From WHTI01 sp046715095 (lineage in GTDB: Bacteria > Actinomycetota > CADDZG01 > WHSQ01): DNA of 9,504 bases. The DNA lies in assembly GCA_046715095.1 (NCBI GenBank), contig JBKJZQ010000027.1, positions 1 to 9,504 on the forward strand, read 5' to 3'. A program made the position numbers and the translations under genes. Positions 6,944 through 9,504 of the stretch are shown piece after piece. Within the stretch, counting starts at the first letter, position 1, and each line of letters opens with the position of its first letter. Below the pieces are notes generated by a model. The model saw only the letters and a program-made list of their open reading frames with translations, had not been told where the DNA came from and made no database searches.

Positions 6944-7491
6944 CAGCTTGCGAGGTCCTCGAGAAGGCCCATCAGCGTGGCCTCATCCGAGAACGCTCCC
7001 GGCACGTGCTCCACGATCGTCCCTTTGGCATCGATGAGGAACGTCTCCGGCTGTCCGGTCAGCCCGTAATCACCCTCGATACGGCCGTCGAGATCCCGCA
7101 CGCTCGGATACTCGAGGCCGTACTCATCGACGAACGCGATCGCATCCGAGCGCGCGTCGTTGATGTCGACACCGACGAAATGGATCCGGTCGCCGTAGCG
7201 GGCGTGCGCCTCTTTGAACCAGGGGGCTTCGTCCTTGCACGGCCCGCACCACGACGCCCAGAAGTTGAGGACCACAGGTTTTCCCTCCAGCCCGTCGAGC
7301 GACAGCGTCCCGGCACCCTCGAGCAGAGGCGCCTCGAACTCGGGGGCGTCGTCTCCCGGGGCGGGTGGGCCGCCCGTCTGCGCCAGGCCGAAAAGCAGCA
7401 GCGCGAGGAACGCGACCCCCGGCAGCAGGATCAGGGCAAACCGCAGGGCGGTGCGACCGGGGGCCGTGGCGAAGAGTGGCATCGGCGCCAT
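6943..7491 (-). CDS. resA: Membrane-anchored thioredoxin-like protein, ResA/TlpA family
   Basis: This is a 182-residue thiol-disulfide oxidoreductase. One hydrophobic N-terminal helix (about residues 16-37) forms a signal anchor or lipid-free signal peptide; no lipobox cysteine is seen. The thioredoxin fold follows: a FEAPLLEGAGTLSLDGLEGK entry, PVVLNFWASWCGPC with the active-site CxxC at 82-85, VGVDIND, and the cis-proline loop TGQPETFLID (P148). ResA-type proteins reduce the disulphide in the CXXCH haem-binding motif of apocytochrome c outside the membrane, and the coupled ccdA supports that role. General TlpA or DsbE-like function cannot be excluded, so the symbol is provisional. ATG 7491 is used; a second ATG three codons on (7482) is also possible. 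I see no strong Shine-Dalgarno or convincing promoter for it. Confidence 0.9.
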   Translation of the reverse strand: MAPMPLFATAPGRTALRFALILLPGVAFLALLLFGLAQTGGPPAPGDDAPEFEAPLLEGAGTLSLDGLEGKPVVLNFWASWCGPCKDEAPWFKEAHARYGDRIHFVGVDINDARSDAIAFVDEYGLEYPSVRDLDGRIEGDYGLTGQPETFLIDAKGTIVEHVPGAFSDEATLMGLLEDLAS

Positions 7492-7529
7492 CTTCGCGTG
7501 TGCCCCGGCTTAGCGGGACAAGGCTCTGG

Positions 7530-7541
7530 TTCGCATGCAAA
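7530..7541. repeat. Short imperfect palindrome upstream of the resA-like gene
   Basis: TTCGCATGCAAA pairs with its own reverse complement except for one position pair, around a perfect GCATGC core. It is about 40 bp upstream of the resA-like ATG in the divergent intergenic region, where an operator could act. It matches no operator consensus I know and may be chance. Confidence 0.3.
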
Positions 7542-7561
7542 CGTAGGTCACACGATGCTAC

Positions 7562-7591
7562 TTGACGCTATTTGACGTTAGCGGGGTCAAA
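7562..7591. promoter_or_regulatory. Repeat-rich candidate operator in the divergent resA/crp intergenic region
   Basis: Several short symmetries overlap here. Two tandem copies TTGACGCTAT (7562-7571) and TTGACGTTAG (7572-7581) repeat at exactly one helical turn. CGCTA (7566-7570) and TAGCG (7579-7583) are inverted with 8 bases between. TTTGAC (7571-7576) and GTCAAA (7586-7591) are inverted with 9 bases between. The block covers the -35 of the regulator's promoter. Control by the regulator itself is an inference only. Confidence 0.4.
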
Positions 7592-7600
7592 TGCTAGATT
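7572..7600 (+). promoter_or_regulatory. Sigma70-type promoter for the Crp/Fnr regulator gene
   Basis: TTGACG (7572-7577) and TAGATT (7595-7600) are separated by 17 bp, close to the housekeeping consensus. Transcription would start near 7607, leaving an untranslated leader of about 30 bases that contains the AGGAGG ribosome binding site. Confidence 0.75.
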
Positions 7601-7624
7601 GTGTTCCCACACCGACCCGATCCC

Positions 7625-7630
7625 AGGAGG
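7625..7630 (+). promoter_or_regulatory. Strong Shine-Dalgarno for the Crp/Fnr regulator
   Basis: AGGAGG lies 7 bases before ATG 7638. This fixes the start there rather than at the in-frame ATG 7572, which falls in the -35 element of the promoter. Confidence 0.9.
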
Positions 7631-7637
7631 CGCCGCT

Positions 7638-8342
7638 ATGACCTCTACGCCGCTGTCGTTGCTGGATGAGCTCGCCCCGCGGTCCCGGGACCGCCTCCTG
7701 GCGCGATCCGTCGAGCGGGTCCTCGCTCCGGGCGACCTCCTGCACATGGCGGGGGACCAACCGGAGCGGGTGCACCTGATCGAGGCCGGGGTCCTGAAGC
7801 TCACCGCACGCGATGCCGAGGGCGAGGAGACGATCGTCGGACTCGCGCTCCCGGGCGAAACGGTCGGCGAGATCGCCGCGCTCGACGGAGCCGGGCACCC
7901 GACCGATTGCTCCGCGGCGACACGCTCGCGCGTGGCCGGACTCGACGCCGGTCTCTTCCTCGAGGTCCTCCGCAGCGATCCCGCCGGAGCCCTGGCTCTC
8001 GCTCGGATGCTGGCCGGCCGTCTGCGGTGGTGCTCCGAAGCCGCCATGGAACGCGCCGCGTCCGAGGTCCCGGCGCGGCTCGCAGGCAGGCTCCTCGACC
8101 TCGCGCGCATGCTGGGCGACGCGAGCGGCTCCGGCATCGACGTCGAGATGCCCCTCGCCCAAGCAGATCTCGGACGACTCGCGGGGATGTGCCGCGAGAG
8201 TGCGTGCAAGACGCTCCGCACGTTCCGGCGTGACGGTCTCGTGGACTACAGCGGCAGGAAGCTCCGGATCCTTCGCCCGGACGCGCTCGAGCACATCAGG
8301 TGTGCCGGCCGCTACCGCTCCGGTCGTGCAGAACGCGCTTGA
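7638..8342 (+). CDS. Crp/Fnr-family transcriptional regulator
   Basis: This is a 234-residue regulator with an N-terminal cyclic-nucleotide-binding-type beta barrel (about residues 15-115, including LAPGDLLHMAGDQPERVHLIEAG and PGETVGEIAALD), a long dimer helix (about 112-140) and a C-terminal Crp-type winged helix (about 145-220) with MPLAQADLGRLAGMCRESACKTLRTFRRDGLV. The Arg that contacts cAMP phosphate in true CRP (pattern GEL...R-S/T) is not evident: the stretch reads GEIAALDGAGHPTDCSA. It lacks the N-terminal cysteine cluster of Fnr. It has five cysteines (C91, C132, C185, C190, C222), two of them in the recognition-helix region. The ligand is therefore unknown. It is divergent from resA-ccdA and could regulate them, itself, or the haem genes. 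Its 3' end runs 47 bp into the convergent acyl-CoA synthetase gene. Confidence 0.9.
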   Translation: MTSTPLSLLDELAPRSRDRLLARSVERVLAPGDLLHMAGDQPERVHLIEAGVLKLTARDAEGEETIVGLALPGETVGEIAALDGAGHPTDCSAATRSRVAGLDAGLFLEVLRSDPAGALALARMLAGRLRWCSEAAMERAASEVPARLAGRLLDLARMLGDASGSGIDVEMPLAQADLGRLAGMCRESACKTLRTFRRDGLVDYSGRKLRILRPDALEHIRCAGRYRSGRAERA

Positions 8343-9504
8343 GGACCTTCCCGTTCTCGAGGTGCGGGAACTCATCGACGATCTCAACGGTCTCGGGGCA
8401 CTTGAAGCGGGCGAGATGTCCCTTGCACACGTCCGCGATCTCTTCGGCGGTGGCCTCGGCACCGTCCTCCAACACGACGTAAGCCTTCACTCCCTCGCCG
8501 GTGTAAGCGTGAGGCACTCCGACCACGGCGGCCTCTGAGACCCGGGGATCCTTGAGCAGCGCCGCCTCGACCTCCGAAGGGAACACGTTGAACCCCGACA
8601 CGATGATCAGGTCGCGCTTGCGATCGACGAGGTAGTAGAACCCCTCCTCGTCCTGCACCGCGATGTCCCCGGTGTGGAACCATCCGTCCCCGAGGACCGC
8701 GGCGGTCTCGTCGGGACGATGCCAGTAGCCCCCGAACACGTTCGGCCCTCGCACCACGACCTCCCCCGGATCTCCCAGGTCGACTTCGTTCCCCGCCTCG
8801 TCCAGGAGGCGAACCTCGACCCCGTTAAGCGGCAAGCCGACTGACCCGGGTCTCGGACCCGGCGCCATCCTGGTGCTCATCAGCGCCGGGGACGTCTCGG
8901 TGAGCCCGTACCCTTCGTAGATCTTGACGCCGGTGATCGCTCCGAACGAGGCCAGGACCTCGGGTGCCAGGGGGGCGGCCCCGGAAACCGCCAGGCGGAC
9001 CGCCGAGAGGTCGTACTGCTCGACCCCAGGGGTGTTGACCATCGCGAGGTACATCGTGGGGGCACCGAACAGGACCGTCACCTTGTGTTCCACGATGGAG
9101 CGGAACGCGGGCACGGGATCGAACCGCTCGACGAGGATCCCCGTGGCTCCGTTCTTGACGAGGAGCGCGAGCGTCACGTTCAAACCGAAGATATGGAACA
9201 ACGGCAGCCCCATGAACAGCACGTCGTCCTCGCCAACGGTGTCCTCGGGGATCGCCATCTGTTGCTCGACGTTGGCCATGAGGTTCCCGTGCGACAACAT
9301 CGCGCCCTTGGCTTCACCGGTCGTTCCCGACGTATAGGCGAGCACCGCGAGGTCATCGGGCTCTGCCTCGAGCATCGCGAAGTCGGATCGGGAGTCGTCT
9401 GCCGTGGGCCGGTCCCCCCCCGCGCAAACCTGTTCGACACCGGGGCCCCCGGCGGCAGCCACTGCCGCCGGCGCTCCGCAGGGAGGAACACCGAAGCGGA
9501 CCAT
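8296..9504 (-). CDS. AMP-forming acyl-CoA synthetase (FadD-like), 5' part outside window
   Basis: An ANL-superfamily ligase activates a carboxylic acid, probably a fatty acid, with ATP to acyl-AMP and then acyl-CoA. The 402 codons seen start in mid-protein: the first motif, the P-loop YTSGTTGEAKG, is at fragment residues 57-67, whereas family members usually have well over 100 residues before it. The ATG at the very edge is therefore unlikely to be the true start. Further motifs are PLFHIFGLN (101-109), GAPTMY, SGAAPLAP, YEGYGLTETSP (196-206), GWFHTGD (274-280), the hinge YLVDRKRDLIIVSGFNVFPSEVE (291-313) and the C-terminal catalytic lysine K386 in LENGKVLKR. All core residues look intact, so it should be active. 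The exact substrate cannot be read from sequence. It is convergent with the regulator gene, overlapping it by 47 bp, and is unlikely to belong to the haem unit. Confidence 0.93.
   Translation of the reverse strand: MVRFGVPPCGAPAAVAAAGGPGVEQVCAGGDRPTADDSRSDFAMLEAEPDDLAVLAYTSGTTGEAKGAMLSHGNLMANVEQQMAIPEDTVGEDDVLFMGLPLFHIFGLNVTLALLVKNGATGILVERFDPVPAFRSIVEHKVTVLFGAPTMYLAMVNTPGVEQYDLSAVRLAVSGAAPLAPEVLASFGAITGVKIYEGYGLTETSPALMSTRMAPGPRPGSVGLPLNGVEVRLLDEAGNEVDLGDPGEVVVRGPNVFGGYWHRPDETAAVLGDGWFHTGDIAVQDEEGFYYLVDRKRDLIIVSGFNVFPSEVEAALLKDPRVSEAAVVGVPHAYTGEGVKAYVVLEDGAEATAEEIADVCKGHLARFKCPETVEIVDEFPHLENGKVLKRVLHDRSGSGRHT

Noticed and set aside
7548..7552. Possible CRP site (TCACA) upstream of the resA-like gene
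   Set aside because: Only one half-site is present; the position where the TGTGA partner should be, 6 bp away, reads GCAAA.
7600..7611. TGTG-TTCC-CACA inverted repeat near the regulator's transcription start
   Set aside because: Arms are only 4 bp and the spacing fits neither the Rex (N6 between 6-bp arms) nor the CRP consensus; too weak to call an operator.
1..9504. Mobile elements, CRISPR arrays, tRNA or rRNA genes, defence genes
   Set aside because: No transposase or integrase motifs, no spaced repeat array, no tRNA-like cloverleaf and no atypical base composition were seen; the genes are standard metabolic and regulatory ones.

Overview
The window is GC-rich, densely packed bacterial DNA. 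Gene content and protein style (Actinobacteria-type Rex, a rex-hemA-hemC-hemD order as known in Streptomyces, frequent GTG starts, 4-base or shorter gene overlaps) point to an actinomycetote. I cannot name a genus from the sequence alone. It is mainly a conserved housekeeping and respiratory region, not a mobile or defence island: no RNA gene, insertion sequence, integrase or CRISPR array is visible.

Layout, left to right. Positions 1-6059 hold a minus-strand cluster transcribed right to left: rex, hemA, hemC, hemD, hemB, hemL. These are a NADH/NAD+-sensing repressor followed by the enzymes of C5-pathway tetrapyrrole synthesis from glutamyl-tRNA to uroporphyrinogen III. hemL (step 2) is last in the operon and loses only its last few codons at the left edge. 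Gaps between genes run from slight overlap to 13 bp (70 bp if the downstream hemC start is used), so they are probably one transcript. Just upstream of rex is a full 18-bp Rex operator (6079-6096). One arm can serve as the -35 of a promoter whose -10 lies 7 bp before the rex ATG.

Positions 6215-7491 hold a second minus-strand pair: a membrane-anchored thioredoxin-like protein of the ResA/TlpA type and the thiol-electron transporter CcdA, with stop and start codons overlapping by one base (TGATG). They would keep apocytochrome c haem-binding cysteines reduced outside the membrane, which fits their place next to the haem genes. The cytochrome c synthase genes (resB/resC type) are not in the window.

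Positions 7492-7637 are a divergent intergenic region with a clear sigma70-type promoter and strong Shine-Dalgarno sequence for a plus-strand Crp/Fnr-family regulator (7638-8342). That protein lacks the Fnr N-terminal iron-sulphur cysteines and appears to lack the cAMP-binding arginine. The right end (8296-9504, minus strand) is the C-terminal two thirds or more of an AMP-forming acyl-CoA synthetase. Its 3' end overlaps the regulator's 3' end by 47 bp.

The genes fit one theme: haem supply and cytochrome c maturation tied to cellular redox state. I see no convincing undescribed system. The most interesting signals are regulatory: the Rex operator placed in the rex promoter, a precise 20-bp duplication of the hemC start region, a hairpin at the hemC/hemD junction, and an atypical Crp/Fnr regulator next to the thiol-redox genes.
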